Shown here one piece after another: positions 11,204-19,959 of a stretch of 37,777 bases of DNA. Origin of the DNA: an uncultured Bacteroidota bacterium (GTDB taxonomy: Bacteria > Bacteroidota > Bacteroidia > NS11-12g > UBA955). Within the stretch, counting starts at the first letter, position 1; each line of letters begins with the position of its first letter. The translations under genes and the position numbers were made by a program. Under the pieces are notes generated by a model that ran no database searches, was not told where the DNA came from, and was given only the letters and a program-made list of their open reading frames with translations. The stretch lies in NCBI GenBank assembly GCA_937867025.1, contig CALMKH010000231.1:1-37777 (forward strand), given 5' to 3'.

Positions 11204-12658
11204 TCAGGGGGTATTTTTCAAAAGCTCCAGCACCAGTTCCCAGTATTTCCTGACAGAGGGTATCTTAGCCCTTTCGTCAGGCGAGTGCGCGCCTTTGATG
11301 GTCGGCCCGAAAGATACCATGTCCATGCCGGGATATTTGCTGCCTATGATGCCGCATTCAAGACCTGCATGGCAGGCAATAACCCTGGGTTTTTCACCAT
11401 GCTGTTTCTCATAAATGCCTGTCAGCAATGCAAGGATCTTTGAATGAACGTCAGGCGTCCAGCCGGGATAAGCACCGGAGAATATAACCTCCAATCCCGC
11501 CAGCTCAAATGCCGAACGAAGGGCCGCACCCAGATCATATTTGGAACTCTCAACCGATGAACGCGTAAGGCAGGCAATGGTGATCTGCCCGTCCTTTACG
11601 GTCACCTTTGCAATGTTATTCGATGTCTCCACCAGGTCGGGAATATCCGCGCTCATCCTGTATACCCCGTTATGCGCGGTATATAAAGCTTTTATAAGCG
11701 AGGTTTGTGAAGCAATGTCCATAACCTTTCCCGGCAACTCGCCCTTGCTCATGCCGATGCTCAGCTGGGGTTCGGTGGTTTTGAACTCAGCCCTGATATC
11801 ACCGGCCAGGCTTTGAATATGCTCTCCGAACTCTTTCTCACGGTTTAAGGGAACAGCCAGCAGCGCTGAGCTTTCCCTGGGTATCGCGTTGCGAAGACTG
11901 CCTCCCCCGAGCTCTGCCAGGCGTATGCCGAAACTCTCAAATGCATTGTATAGCAGGCGGTTCATGATCTTGTTGGCATTGCCCAGGCCTTTATGGATAT
12001 CCATTCCGGAATGTCCGCCGTTCAAACCTTTTACCGTAAGCATATATCCGCCGAATCCCTCAGGGGTGCTTTCTTCATGGTAACTGCCCGAAGCCGTTAC
12101 ATCCAGACCGCCGGCACAACCGATATTGAACTCGTCATCTTCCTCGGTGTCGAGGTTGAGAAGTATCCTTCCTTTCAGCAATCCGCCTTCCAGTCCCAGA
12201 GCCCCGCCCATGCCGGTTTCTTCATCCACGGTGAACAAGGCTTCAATGGGAGGATGAATAATGTCCCTGCTTTCGAGTATGGCCATGATCGTAGCGACGC
12301 CGATGCCGTTGTCTGCACCCAGGGTGGTGCCTCTGGCCCGCACCCAGTCGCCGTCAATATACATGTCAATGCCCTGCGTATCAAAATCAAACGCTGTATC
12401 ACTGTTTTTCTGGTGAACCATGTCCAGGTGGCTCTGCATGATGACGGTCTGCCTGTTTTCCATGCCCGGACTGGCCGGTTTCCTGACAATCACATTATGC
12501 GCATTGTCTTCTACAGGTTCCAGGCCTATTTTCCTGGCAAAATCCTTGATGAAAGCAACTGCGCGTTCCTCCTTTTTTGAGGCTCTCGGAACGGCATTAA
12601 GATCGGCGAAATTGTTCCAGAGCGCTTTGGGCTCAAGGTTCCTGATGTCTTTATCCAT
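11204..12658 (-). CDS. pepD: aminoacyl-histidine dipeptidase (M20C peptidase)
   Basis: A 484-residue cytosolic non-specific dipeptidase of the PepD type. The metal-binding and catalytic segments are all present: SHLDMVHQKN (metal His and catalytic Asp), GTTLGADNGIG (bridging Asp), DEETGMGGA (catalytic Glu pair) and NLDTEEDDEFNIGCAGG. The start is taken at the ATG at 12658, because MDKDIRNLEPKALWNNF is the standard N-terminus of the family; an ATG 33 bases upstream would add residues with no counterpart. It lies 51 bp beyond the stop of the upstream exported protein and may share its transcript. The role is cleavage of dipeptides to free amino acids. No sign of damage. Confidence 0.93.
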   Translation of the reverse strand: MDKDIRNLEPKALWNNFADLNAVPRASKKEERAVAFIKDFARKIGLEPVEDNAHNVIVRKPASPGMENRQTVIMQSHLDMVHQKNSDTAFDFDTQGIDMYIDGDWVRARGTTLGADNGIGVATIMAILESRDIIHPPIEALFTVDEETGMGGALGLEGGLLKGRILLNLDTEEDDEFNIGCAGGLDVTASGSYHEESTPEGFGGYMLTVKGLNGGHSGMDIHKGLGNANKIMNRLLYNAFESFGIRLAELGGGSLRNAIPRESSALLAVPLNREKEFGEHIQSLAGDIRAEFKTTEPQLSIGMSKGELPGKVMDIASQTSLIKALYTAHNGVYRMSADIPDLVETSNNIAKVTVKDGQITIACLTRSSVESSKYDLGAALRSAFELAGLEVIFSGAYPGWTPDVHSKILALLTGIYEKQHGEKPRVIACHAGLECGIIGSKYPGMDMVSFGPTIKGAHSPDERAKIPSVRKYWELVLELLKNTP

Positions 12659-12708
12659 GTTGATTAAAGAGTCAAAAGTAACCTTTAACACTTAAAGAAG
12701 CAAATGTG

Positions 12709-13302
12709 TCATGGCATGGAAGGCTCGGTAGGTTTCTTCCTGAAAACGGGCTTCCAGCTAATGCCGAAACTAAGCTGGTGTACCCAGCGCGAAGGTTTGG
12801 CTATCATGAAGGATGCTTCGGTGAAAAGTCCCAGGTAATTGAAACCGTCATTTATCAATACCAGGTCGCCCTGCAGTCCCAGCGATCCCGAAAACCGGGT
12901 TTCCGCAACTGTGGTGCCGAGCGATTCGTTCTGGTAAGCCACCTGGCTGTAGCAGAGTCCCGGACTCAGGGTGAGTTTTACGTGGTCGTAAGTTTTTCCG
13001 ATGCCATAATTCATGCACAGCCTGCTGATCCTGGCATATCCGTTTTCCATCGCCGCCCTGTTCAGGCTGAGGTTAAGGCCGAAATGAACAAAATTTGAAG
13101 CGTCGGCATAACTTTCCCCGGTTACTTTGCCGTAAAAGCCGGGGTATGACATCCTGAAACTGTTAATAGACGTGTCGGCGACCGGTTTCATATGGAGGCC
13201 ATTGATGCCGAGCTGGACAATAACCGCACTCCTGGGCACTTCAATAGCCCTGGCTTGCAGGCAGGCAATGATTAGGAATGGGAAACATATCCTGGCGTTC
13301 AT
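12709..13302 (-). CDS. small exported protein, probable outer-membrane beta-barrel, unknown function
   Basis: A 197-residue protein with a cleavable signal peptide of about 19 residues (ending ARA). The remainder alternates polar and hydrophobic residues with many glycines and aromatics (GLNLSLNRA, LTLSPGLCYSQV, GSLGLQGDLVL), in the manner of an 8-stranded porin-like barrel. The tail ends in a short basic/proline segment instead of an aromatic residue, so barrel insertion is not certain. No family was recognised. It precedes pepD on the same strand and is divergent from rpsP. Confidence 0.6.
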   Translation of the reverse strand: MNARICFPFLIIACLQARAIEVPRSAVIVQLGINGLHMKPVADTSINSFRMSYPGFYGKVTGESYADASNFVHFGLNLSLNRAAMENGYARISRLCMNYGIGKTYDHVKLTLSPGLCYSQVAYQNESLGTTVAETRFSGSLGLQGDLVLINDGFNYLGLFTEASFMIAKPSRWVHQLSFGISWKPVFRKKPTEPSMP

Positions 13303-13336
13303 GTGGTGATGTGTGTGGTTGTCAGTACGGACAGGG

Positions 13337-13344
13337 CAAAATTA
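13337..13344 (-). promoter_or_regulatory. -7 element for the small exported protein gene
   Basis: The reverse strand reads TAATTTTG, matching TAnnTTTG, 34 nt before the ATG at 13302. No good TTTG was found 19-21 nt further upstream. It is divergent from the strong rpsP promoter about 125 bp away. Confidence 0.4.
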
Positions 13345-13467
13345 AGTGAAATGAAGGTCGGATTATTACATTTAGACAGGTTTCTTTTATATCAGGGTGT
13401 ATAAGTCCGCTTTTGATAGCTAGCTTTTTAGGTAGTCTGAAGGCAGAAATTCCGTTTCAAAATTCAA

Positions 13468-13498
13468 TTTGATTTATTAAAAATATCTCTTACCTTTG
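13468..13498 (+). promoter_or_regulatory. rpsP-rimM-trmD operon promoter (Bacteroidota sigma-ABfr type)
   Basis: TTTG at 13468-13471, a 19-nt spacer and TACCTTTG at 13491-13498 match the full TTTG-N19-TAnnTTTG consensus without mismatch. This is the clearest promoter in the window. Transcription should begin at about 13503-13506, giving a leader of roughly 32-35 nt that holds the hairpin at 13504-13525. Confidence 0.85.
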
Positions 13499-13503
13499 CA
13501 CCC

Positions 13504-13525
13504 CGCAAGAAAAGGAGAACTTGCG
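13504..13525 (+). promoter_or_regulatory. hairpin at the very 5' end of the rpsP mRNA
   Basis: CGCAAG (13504-13509) pairs perfectly with CTTGCG (13520-13525) around a 10-nt purine loop that contains AGGAG. It would sit at or next to the predicted transcript 5' end, 12 nt before the rpsP ATG. It could stabilise the message or serve as a site for autoregulation; neither is shown. Confidence 0.5.
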
Positions 13526-13537
13526 TTAGTACATTTT

Positions 13538-14110
13538 ATGGCAACTAAATTAAGATTACAGCGTCATGGACGCAAAAAACAAGCCTACTACTACATTGTG
13601 GCGGCAGATTCACGTGCTCCGAGAGATGGTAGATTTATTGAAAGGATTGGCGATTACAACCCTAACACCAACCCTGCAACAATTAACCTGGATCTCACTA
13701 AAGCAGTGAAATGGTTAGACACCGGTGCTATCCCTACGGATACAGTGCGTGCTATTCTTTCTTACAAAGGTGCAATGATGTTGCATCACTTACACGGAGG
13801 CGTTAACAAGGGAGTATTCACTGCCGAGGAAGCCGACGCAAAATTCCAGGCATGGATGACAGAAAAAGAATCAAAAGTTCAGAGCAAACGCGAACGTCTG
13901 GCCAGCGCCAAAGCTCAGACTAATGCTGAAAAGCTGAAAGCTGAAGCCAAGGTGAAGGAGGCAAGGGCTGCGGCCATTGCTGCCAAAAATGCGGCTGCTG
14001 AAACCAGTGCTTCTGAAGAACCTGCTGAAGAAGTGACATCTGCCGATGAGGTAAACACTTCTGAAGACACTGCCAACACGACCGAAAGCGATACTCAGAA
14101 CGAAGCATAA
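13538..14110 (+). CDS. rpsP: 30S ribosomal protein bS16 with long C-terminal tail
   Basis: Small-subunit assembly protein. Residues 1-80 are the conserved bS16 fold ([26 protein letters not shown] at the start, then RIGDYNP and [14 protein letters not shown]). Beyond about residue 100 comes an Ala/Lys/Glu-rich helical extension and then an acidic Glu/Thr/Ser tail, total 190 residues against ~80 in E. coli. Such extensions are usual in Bacteroidota. The start at 13538 is fixed by homology; an in-frame ATG at 13496 lies inside the promoter and cannot be used. First gene of the classical rpsP-rimM-trmD operon, 22 nt before rimM. Confidence 0.97.
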   Translation: MATKLRLQRHGRKKQAYYYIVAADSRAPRDGRFIERIGDYNPNTNPATINLDLTKAVKWLDTGAIPTDTVRAILSYKGAMMLHHLHGGVNKGVFTAEEADAKFQAWMTEKESKVQSKRERLASAKAQTNAEKLKAEAKVKEARAAAIAAKNAAAETSASEEPAEEVTSADEVNTSEDTANTTESDTQNEA

Positions 14111-14132
14111 TTCATACTGTTTATTCCAAGGA

Positions 14133-14636
14133 ATGAACGGAAAAGCATCAAATATTCATCAAAAACCCACCCGAAAGGTGGGTTTTGTTTTAAAGCCGCA
14201 TGGTTTTAATGGTAAACTGCGTATTGCCATTGAAGATGAGGATTATGACCCGGCCGGTTTTCTGCTCATCAGTGTCAATGATAAATTTGTGCCATTCGCC
14301 ATTGAAGAATTTAATGAAAAAGCAGCATTGGTTAAGCTTCATGGCATTGATACGCTGGAGCGTGCAGAGGAGCTTGCCGGTCACAGCATCCTCGAACTTG
14401 CCGCTGACGGGCAGGATGAACCGCAAGGATTGGAAGGTTATACCATAACCGACCGGAACAGCGGGCAGACATTTGACGTGACCGGAATATCGTATTTGCC
14501 AAATAATACATTGATAGAGTTCAGGAACGGATACAAAGATTCGTTGATTCCTCTTCATGAGGACCTGATCGTTGAGATTGACCATGAAAACAGGACTATT
14601 TTAGCGGATTTTCCCGATGGAATATTAGATTTGTAG
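14133..14636 (+). CDS. rimM: ribosome maturation factor RimM
   Basis: A 167-residue 16S rRNA processing factor that helps assemble the 30S head and binds uS19. The N-terminal domain begins [16 protein letters not shown] (residues 16-31), with a PRC-barrel-like C-terminal half ending [30 protein letters not shown], the family's characteristic end. It starts 22 nt after rpsP and ends one base before trmD begins. The first 15 residues precede the conserved core, and their codons form the terminator-like hairpin at 14162-14191. A GTG at codon 16 is an alternative start but would remove residues normally present before the core. Confidence 0.95.
   Translation: MNGKASNIHQKPTRKVGFVLKPHGFNGKLRIAIEDEDYDPAGFLLISVNDKFVPFAIEEFNEKAALVKLHGIDTLERAEELAGHSILELAADGQDEPQGLEGYTITDRNSGQTFDVTGISYLPNNTLIEFRNGYKDSLIPLHEDLIVEIDHENRTILADFPDGILDL
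14162..14191 (+). terminator. terminator-like hairpin inside the start of rimM (candidate attenuator)
   Basis: AAAACCCACC (14162-14171) pairs without mismatch to GGTGGGTTTT (14177-14186) around a CGAAA loop, and TTTT follows at 14188-14191 after one G. This is the form of an intrinsic terminator, yet it occupies codons 10-20 of rimM. Partial termination would lower rimM and trmD relative to rpsP. The shape is seen directly; the activity is inferred. Confidence 0.6.
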
Positions 14637-14637
14637 A

Positions 14638-15339
14638 ATGAGGATCGATATTATTACTGTACAGCCCGCACTGCTCGATGGTCCGCTAAACCACTCCATG
14701 ATACAGCGCGCAAAGGATAAGGGCTTTGCTGAAATACATATCATCAACCTGAGGGACTATGCACTCAACAGGTACGGTCAGGTGGATGATTACCAGTTTG
14801 GCGGAGGAGCGGGAATGGTGCTGATGTGCGAACCGCTTGCCAAAGCCATCGATTCGCTGAAAGCGGAAAGAAGTTATGACGAGGTTATTTATACCTCGCC
14901 GGATGGTGAGCTCTGGAATCAGAAAGCGGCAAATGCTCTATCGCTAAAGAACAATATAATTATACTTTGCGGTCATTACAAAGGAATAGATGAACGTATC
15001 AGGAACCTGTATGTGACAAAGGAGGTTTCTATCGGCGATTATGTCCTGACAGGCGGGGAACTGGCCGCAGCCATTATTAGCGATAGTATTATCCGCTTGC
15101 TTCCGGGCGTTCTGGGTAATGAGGAATCCGCCCTGACGGACAGTTTTCAGGATGGCCTCCTGGCGCCTCCGGTATACACCAGGCCAGCCGAATTCAGGGG
15201 GATGAAAGTGCCCGAAGTCCTGCTGTCAGGCAATTTTAAACTCATTGAAGAATGGCGTATGAGTCAGGCGGAACAACGCACACGGGAAAGAAGACCCGAT
15301 ATTTACAACCAATATTATAATGACACTCAAGCTCACTAA
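14638..15339 (+). CDS. trmD: tRNA (guanine37-N1)-methyltransferase
   Basis: A 233-residue SPOUT enzyme that uses SAM to make m1G37 in tRNAs, preventing +1 frameshifting. Recognisable motifs are [10 protein letters not shown] at the start, [10 protein letters not shown] near residue 56, [12 protein letters not shown] (about 110-121) and the knot segment [12 protein letters not shown] (about 130-141). Third gene of the operon, one base after rimM. Its last 20 bases overlap the exonuclease start, implying translational coupling. Confidence 0.97.
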   Translation: MRIDIITVQPALLDGPLNHSMIQRAKDKGFAEIHIINLRDYALNRYGQVDDYQFGGGAGMVLMCEPLAKAIDSLKAERSYDEVIYTSPDGELWNQKAANALSLKNNIIILCGHYKGIDERIRNLYVTKEVSIGDYVLTGGELAAAIISDSIIRLLPGVLGNEESALTDSFQDGLLAPPVYTRPAEFRGMKVPEVLLSGNFKLIEEWRMSQAEQRTRERRPDIYNQYYNDTQAH

Positions 15340-16105
15340 ACCACTGGTCATATTTGACCTTGAAACGACAGGGATCAATACGTCCAAAGACCGCATAGTA
15401 GAACTTTACATGATAAAGATAATGCCCGACGGGAGCAGGACCGACCTGGATATGCGGTTTAACCCTGGCATTCCGATTCCGCCTGAAATCACGGCTATTC
15501 ATGGTATCAGTGATGCAGATGTTGCAGGTTGCCCGACCTTTAAGCAAAAGGCTGCGGAGCTCAACCAGTTTTTGTTGAACTGTGATTTTGCGGGTTTCAA
15601 CAGCAATAAATTTGATTTCCCGATGCTTGTCGAGGAGTTCTACAGGGCCGAGATCGATTTTGATATCAGCAAGAGGAAATTCATTGATGCCCAGAAGATA
15701 TTTCACATCATGGAACCCAGGAACCTGGCCGCCGCCTACAAATTCTATTGTGGCAGGACGCTTGAAAATGCACATAGCGCAAAAGCGGATACGGAAGCCA
15801 CCTGGGATATCCTGCAGGCCCAGCTCGACCGGTACACAGAACTGGAACCCAATGTCGATTTTCTGCACAAGTACAGTGGTCAGGGTAACCTGGTCGACCT
15901 GGCAGGAAGGATGATCTTTAACGAAAAACAGCAGATCGTCTTCAATTTCGGAAAACATAAGGGGAAAGTTGTCATCGAGGTTTTTAAAAGCGATACGGGT
16001 TATTACGACTGGATGATGAACGGAGAATTCCCTCTGCAGACCAAGAAAGTGCTGACACAGATCAAGCTTAGCTTACTGAATACCAACAATAATGGCAAGG
16101 GCTAA
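15320..16105 (+). CDS. DnaQ-like 3'-5' exonuclease (DEDDh family)
   Basis: A 261-residue protein with a complete DEDDh nuclease core: D13 and E15 in [10 protein letters not shown]99 in [10 protein letters not shown], and H152/D157 in AHSAKAD. These residues bind the two metal ions for 3'-5' hydrolysis. The core ends near residue 175, and the C-terminal part (FGKHKGKVV..., [11 protein letters not shown]) resembles the small tail domain of related Bacteroidota exonucleases. It resembles the DNA polymerase III epsilon subunit but may be a stand-alone nuclease. It overlaps trmD by 20 bases and the downstream pseudouridine synthase by 14, so all are probably one transcript. Confidence 0.9.
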   Translation: MTLKLTKPLVIFDLETTGINTSKDRIVELYMIKIMPDGSRTDLDMRFNPGIPIPPEITAIHGISDADVAGCPTFKQKAAELNQFLLNCDFAGFNSNKFDFPMLVEEFYRAEIDFDISKRKFIDAQKIFHIMEPRNLAAAYKFYCGRTLENAHSAKADTEATWDILQAQLDRYTELEPNVDFLHKYSGQGNLVDLAGRMIFNEKQQIVFNFGKHKGKVVIEVFKSDTGYYDWMMNGEFPLQTKKVLTQIKLSLLNTNNNGKG

Positions 16106-16829
16106 CCTGAAGGACTGGATCATATATGAAAATGATGATGTCCTGGCCATCAACAAACCTCCGCATATATCTTCCCTGCACGAACGTTTTGAGAGCGGGC
16201 AGGAATCCGTTGTTGAGCTTGTGAAAAAGGAAAATCCCGGATATAGCCTCTGCCACCGGATCGACCGGGAAACATCCGGGGTCTTGCTGGTGGCCAAGAA
16301 CCCTGAAGCTTACAGGCATATCGCGATGCAATTCGAAAAAAGGACCGTTTCAAAAGTGTATCATGCCATGGTTTCCGCTTCTGTGAATATAGAGGCGTTG
16401 ATAGTCGACCTCCCGTTATATACGGATAGTAAAAGACGGGTACAGGTTTCAAAGAAAAACGGGAAGGAGTCCTTGACGGAATTCAACACCATCAGGCAGT
16501 ACAGGCATTTCAGCCTGCTGGCCTGCAAACCGTTCACAGGCCGCCTGCATCAGATAAGAGTGCATGCTGCATCGCAGAATTTGCCACTGGTTTGCGACGT
16601 GCTGTACGGTGGGAAGATTCCTTATTTAAGCGACATCAAACGCAAGGTCAAATCGGATATGATCGGTGAGAGCGGGGAGAAGAAGCCCCTCATCAATCGT
16701 GTTGCCCTGCATGCCTTCAGTATAGAGTTTGACAGTCCTGCAAATGGAAAAACGTATATAGAGGCCCCCTATCCCAAAGATTTTGAGGTGCTGATCAGGC
16801 TGCTGGAAAAATATGATTCCACGGATTGA
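16092..16829 (+). CDS. RluA-family pseudouridine synthase
   Basis: A 245-residue enzyme that isomerises uridine to pseudouridine in rRNA or tRNA. The catalytic motif is HRIDRETSG with Asp58, followed by the family segments LLVAKN, KRTVSKVYHAMV and FTGRLHQIRVHAASQNLPLVCDVLYGG. There is no N-terminal S4 domain, so it is a short RluA form and the target nucleotide cannot be assigned. It overlaps the preceding exonuclease by 14 bases and ends the long rpsP-led gene string. Confidence 0.9.
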   Translation: MARANLKDWIIYENDDVLAINKPPHISSLHERFESGQESVVELVKKENPGYSLCHRIDRETSGVLLVAKNPEAYRHIAMQFEKRTVSKVYHAMVSASVNIEALIVDLPLYTDSKRRVQVSKKNGKESLTEFNTIRQYRHFSLLACKPFTGRLHQIRVHAASQNLPLVCDVLYGGKIPYLSDIKRKVKSDMIGESGEKKPLINRVALHAFSIEFDSPANGKTYIEAPYPKDFEVLIRLLEKYDSTD

Positions 16830-16907
16830 AATATGCCGGCTTGTACGTTAAAACATCTTCTGTTATTTGATATTCATCCTTCAAATCCGTGCACTTGGTA
16901 GAAAATC

Positions 16908-16938
16908 TCTGTTTTTTACAAATCTTCCTTTAATTTTG
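16908..16938 (+). promoter_or_regulatory. promoter of the Crp-like regulator gene
   Basis: TCTG at 16908-16911, a 19-nt spacer and TAATTTTG at 16931-16938 match the consensus with one mismatch in the -33 half. The -7 element ends only 8 nt before the ATG at 16947, so the leader would be a few bases or absent. Confidence 0.5.
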
Positions 16939-16946
16939 ATCCCGAT

Positions 16947-17525
16947 ATGAAACACCGCATCCGGGAACTGTTTGATTCGCAGGCTTTGCTTAGTGACGAA
17001 GAATGGGAGCTTTTTGTGTCTAAACTGGAGCATAAGGCTTTTAATAAGGGCGCCATGATACTCAGGGAAGGCGATGTGGAGAATTACCTTTCATTTATCG
17101 CCAGGGGCTCGGCACGGCATTATGTATATGATGCCAAATGCGATGAAATATCAGTCGGCTTTTGTTCATCAGGCAGTTTCTGCAGCAGTTACAGTTCTTT
17201 TATCATGCAATCTCCGTCATCGGTCAATGTAGAGGCATTGGAGGATATTGAATTGCTGCGTATGTCTTATGAGGATCTCCAGTACCTTTATTCGTGTTCC
17301 CACACAGGTGAGAGGCTTGGAAGGATCAACGCGGAGCTTTACCTGGCCCGCAAGGAGGAACGCGAAATTATGCTGCTGACCATGTCGGCTCAGGAACGTT
17401 ATATCCATCTGCTGGAGAATAACCCTAAACTTCTCGAACTTGTTAAACTGGAACATATTGCCACCTACCTCGGCATTACACCTCAGAGCCTTAGCCGGAT
17501 TCGCAAGGCCGTTGCCATTTCTTAA
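16947..17525 (+). CDS. Crp/Fnr-family transcriptional regulator
   Basis: A 192-residue regulator. An N-terminal cyclic-nucleotide-binding-type beta roll spans about residues 25-120 (GAMILREGDVENYLSFIARGSARHYVYD), then a long dimerisation helix, then a helix-turn-helix at about 168-188 (LEHIATYLGITPQSLSRIRK). No Fe-S cysteine cluster typical of Fnr is visible. Many Bacteroidota proteins of this form have lost the cAMP contacts, so the ligand is unknown. It sits 44 bp upstream of a TonB-dependent receptor on the same strand, which may be its target. Confidence 0.88.
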   Translation: MKHRIRELFDSQALLSDEEWELFVSKLEHKAFNKGAMILREGDVENYLSFIARGSARHYVYDAKCDEISVGFCSSGSFCSSYSSFIMQSPSSVNVEALEDIELLRMSYEDLQYLYSCSHTGERLGRINAELYLARKEEREIMLLTMSAQERYIHLLENNPKLLELVKLEHIATYLGITPQSLSRIRKAVAIS

Positions 17526-17569
17526 CATTTGGTAATTTTTTTCCTGTCTTTAACAGTTTGTTTTGTAAT

Positions 17570-19915
17570 ATGAAAAATACAATACTCTTTATAGGAATGT
17601 TCCTAACTGTCGCTTTGCAGGCACAGGATTTCAGGCAAACGGTCAAAGGACGCGTCATAGACGGTCAGTCGCAGTCGCCTGTCAGTGAAGCACTGGTGGA
17701 GGTTCTGGACTCAGGAAACAATGTGATGGCAAAGGACACCACGGATGAAAAAGGATATTTTTTTATGGCGAATGTGCCTGTGGGAAGAATCGGCATCCGT
17801 GTCAGTTCAGGATTGTACCTTGAATTCAGCTCAGCCAATATTGTTCATAATTCAGGTAAGGAAACCGTGATGGACATCGAACTGACCGAACGTGTGAATG
17901 AACTGAAAGGGGGCGCTGTAAAAGCGAAGAGGAACCTCAATAACAGCAATATCAGTCTCAGCGCAAAAAGTTTCGACGTGGAAGATACCAGGAGGTACGC
18001 CGGCAGCCGGAACGATCCTGCCAGGATGGCCAGCAATTTTGCCGGTGTGGTTGGCAATAACGATTCGAGGAACGATATTATCATCAGGGGGAATTCGCCG
18101 CAGGGCCTGCTTTGGCGAATGGATGGGATTGATATGCCTAATCCAAGCCACTTCGGGTCTATGGGCGCAACCGGGGGGCCTGTGACCATACTGAACAATA
18201 ACGTATTTGCAAAATCCGATTTTATCACCAGCGCTTTTCCTGCCATGTACGGGAACGCTACCGCAGGCGTGTTCGACCTTCAGATGAGAAACGGCAACAA
18301 GGGTAAAATGGAATATACGGGCCAGATAGGTTTCAATGGTTTTGAAGCAGGCGCCGAAGGTCCGGTCAACCGGACGAAAAAATCGTCTTTTATTGTTAAC
18401 TACAGGTATTCCACCCTCGCATTTCTGCAAAAGCTCGGCCTGAATTTCGGCACCGGAACTGCCGTGCCGTATTACCAGGATATCACATTTAAAGTCGACC
18501 TGCCTATGAAACGGGACAAGTTCAGCATATTTGGCATAGGTGGCCTCAGTCATATACATTTTACAAATGATGACAGCCAGGATTCAACTAATTTTTACAG
18601 CAACGGGAACCAGGATCTCAAATACAAAACAAGGATGGGTATTACCGGTATGTCCTACACGCATTTCATGGGGAAGAACATGTATATAAAGACCTCCCTT
18701 GGAGCTACCTTCACGAGCGTCAAAAACGTGCTCGATTCCGTGGCGCCTAATGCAAGGTTCGCTATTTACCGCGACAATTCTTCCGCTTATCGCCTGATCC
18801 TTAATTCCATGTTTAACAGGAAAATCAACGCACAGAACAATTTTTCAATCGGTATAAATGTCCAGGATATCGGTTTTCATTTTAATGACAGTGTCAGAAA
18901 CAGTGATCATACAGGATTCAAGGCCCTTCGCAACAACAACGGCAATACATGGCTCTTGCAATCCTATGTGCTTTACCAGTATAAATTCACCAACCGTACA
19001 ACCCTCAATAGCGGTTTGCATGCCCAGATGCTGACATTGAATAATTCTAATGCGGTGGAGCCCAGGCTGGGTCTCGTACACCAGTTGAGCTCCAGGAAAA
19101 GAATTAGTGCCGGAGCCGGTCTGCACAGCCAGATGCAGAATATGCAGGTGTATTTTCTGAAAACTGTCGTCAACGGACGCGAATACCAGACCAATCTCGA
19201 CCTCGGTTTTACGAAATCCATCCACAGTGTTATAGGATACGATTACACGATCAGCAAAACCTGGCGGGCAAAAATAGAAACCTATTACCAGTACCTGTAT
19301 AAAGTGCCCGTGACATCATACCCGTCCTATTATTCGGTGATTAATGAAGGCGCTGATTTTAACAATCCGAACACCGACAGCCTTGTGAACGAAGGGACAG
19401 GCAAGAATTACGGCGTGGAGTTTACGCTGGAAAAGACATTCGACAAAGGGTTCTATATGCTGAATACACTGTCCGTTTATGAATCGAAATATACCGGCAG
19501 CAACGGTATTGAGCGGAACACGGCGTTTAACGGCAATTATATTCTCAATGTCCTGGCAGGCAAGGAAGTAGTGCTGAGCAAAAAAAATACGCTGGCGTTC
19601 GATACAAAGGGATCTCTGGCCGGCGGAAGAAGGTATACGCCGATTGATGAGAATTTGTCCAGGCTGCTGCACAGGCAGGTGAATATTGAAAGTGAAACAT
19701 TCGCCAGACAGTTCGAACCGTATTTCCGGATTGATTTCAAGATCAGTTACAGGCGCAGCGGCAGGAGGATCCTACAGGAATGGTTTGTGGATATTCAGAA
19801 TATCACCAACCAGAAAAACATCTTTGTAGAGATATTCAATTCCCGCACCGGAGAGATTAACAGGCAATACCAGCTCGGGCTATTTCCGAATTTTAATTAT
19901 CGCGTGAACTTTTAA
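17570..19915 (+). CDS. TonB-dependent receptor with carboxypeptidase-like N-terminal domain
   Basis: A 781-residue outer-membrane receptor. A signal peptide ends at LQAQ; a CarboxypepD_reg domain follows (about residues 25-105, VKGRVIDGQSQSPVSEALVEV); the plug domain includes NDIIIRGNSPQGLLWRMDGIDMPNPSHFG (about residues 165-193) and FPAMYGNATAGVFDLQMRNG; and a beta-barrel runs to a terminal Phe (NFNYRVNF). The start is the ATG at 17570, since the upstream in-frame TTG adds four unlikely residues. The substrate is unknown. No SusD partner gene follows, which argues against a glycan-utilisation locus and is compatible with metal, vitamin or signalling ligands. Confidence 0.92.
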   Translation: MKNTILFIGMFLTVALQAQDFRQTVKGRVIDGQSQSPVSEALVEVLDSGNNVMAKDTTDEKGYFFMANVPVGRIGIRVSSGLYLEFSSANIVHNSGKETVMDIELTERVNELKGGAVKAKRNLNNSNISLSAKSFDVEDTRRYAGSRNDPARMASNFAGVVGNNDSRNDIIIRGNSPQGLLWRMDGIDMPNPSHFGSMGATGGPVTILNNNVFAKSDFITSAFPAMYGNATAGVFDLQMRNGNKGKMEYTGQIGFNGFEAGAEGPVNRTKKSSFIVNYRYSTLAFLQKLGLNFGTGTAVPYYQDITFKVDLPMKRDKFSIFGIGGLSHIHFTNDDSQDSTNFYSNGNQDLKYKTRMGITGMSYTHFMGKNMYIKTSLGATFTSVKNVLDSVAPNARFAIYRDNSSAYRLILNSMFNRKINAQNNFSIGINVQDIGFHFNDSVRNSDHTGFKALRNNNGNTWLLQSYVLYQYKFTNRTTLNSGLHAQMLTLNNSNAVEPRLGLVHQLSSRKRISAGAGLHSQMQNMQVYFLKTVVNGREYQTNLDLGFTKSIHSVIGYDYTISKTWRAKIETYYQYLYKVPVTSYPSYYSVINEGADFNNPNTDSLVNEGTGKNYGVEFTLEKTFDKGFYMLNTLSVYESKYTGSNGIERNTAFNGNYILNVLAGKEVVLSKKNTLAFDTKGSLAGGRRYTPIDENLSRLLHRQVNIESETFARQFEPYFRIDFKISYRRSGRRILQEWFVDIQNITNQKNIFVEIFNSRTGEINRQYQLGLFPNFNYRVNF

Positions 19916-19947
19916 AAACCCGAATGTATTTACCGCGCCGATTTTCG

Positions 19948-19955
19948 TAATATTG
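19948..19955 (+). promoter_or_regulatory. -7-like element before the GNAT gene
   Basis: TAATATTG differs from TAnnTTTG by one base and ends 4 nt before the ATG at 19960. No clear -33 TTTG was found. If used, the transcript would be essentially leaderless. Confidence 0.35.
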
Positions 19956-19959
19956 CCGA

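Noticed and set aside
15242-15958. A 238-codon minus-strand frame opposite trmD and the exonuclease gene
   Set aside because: Antisense to two well-supported genes and lacking any known domain.
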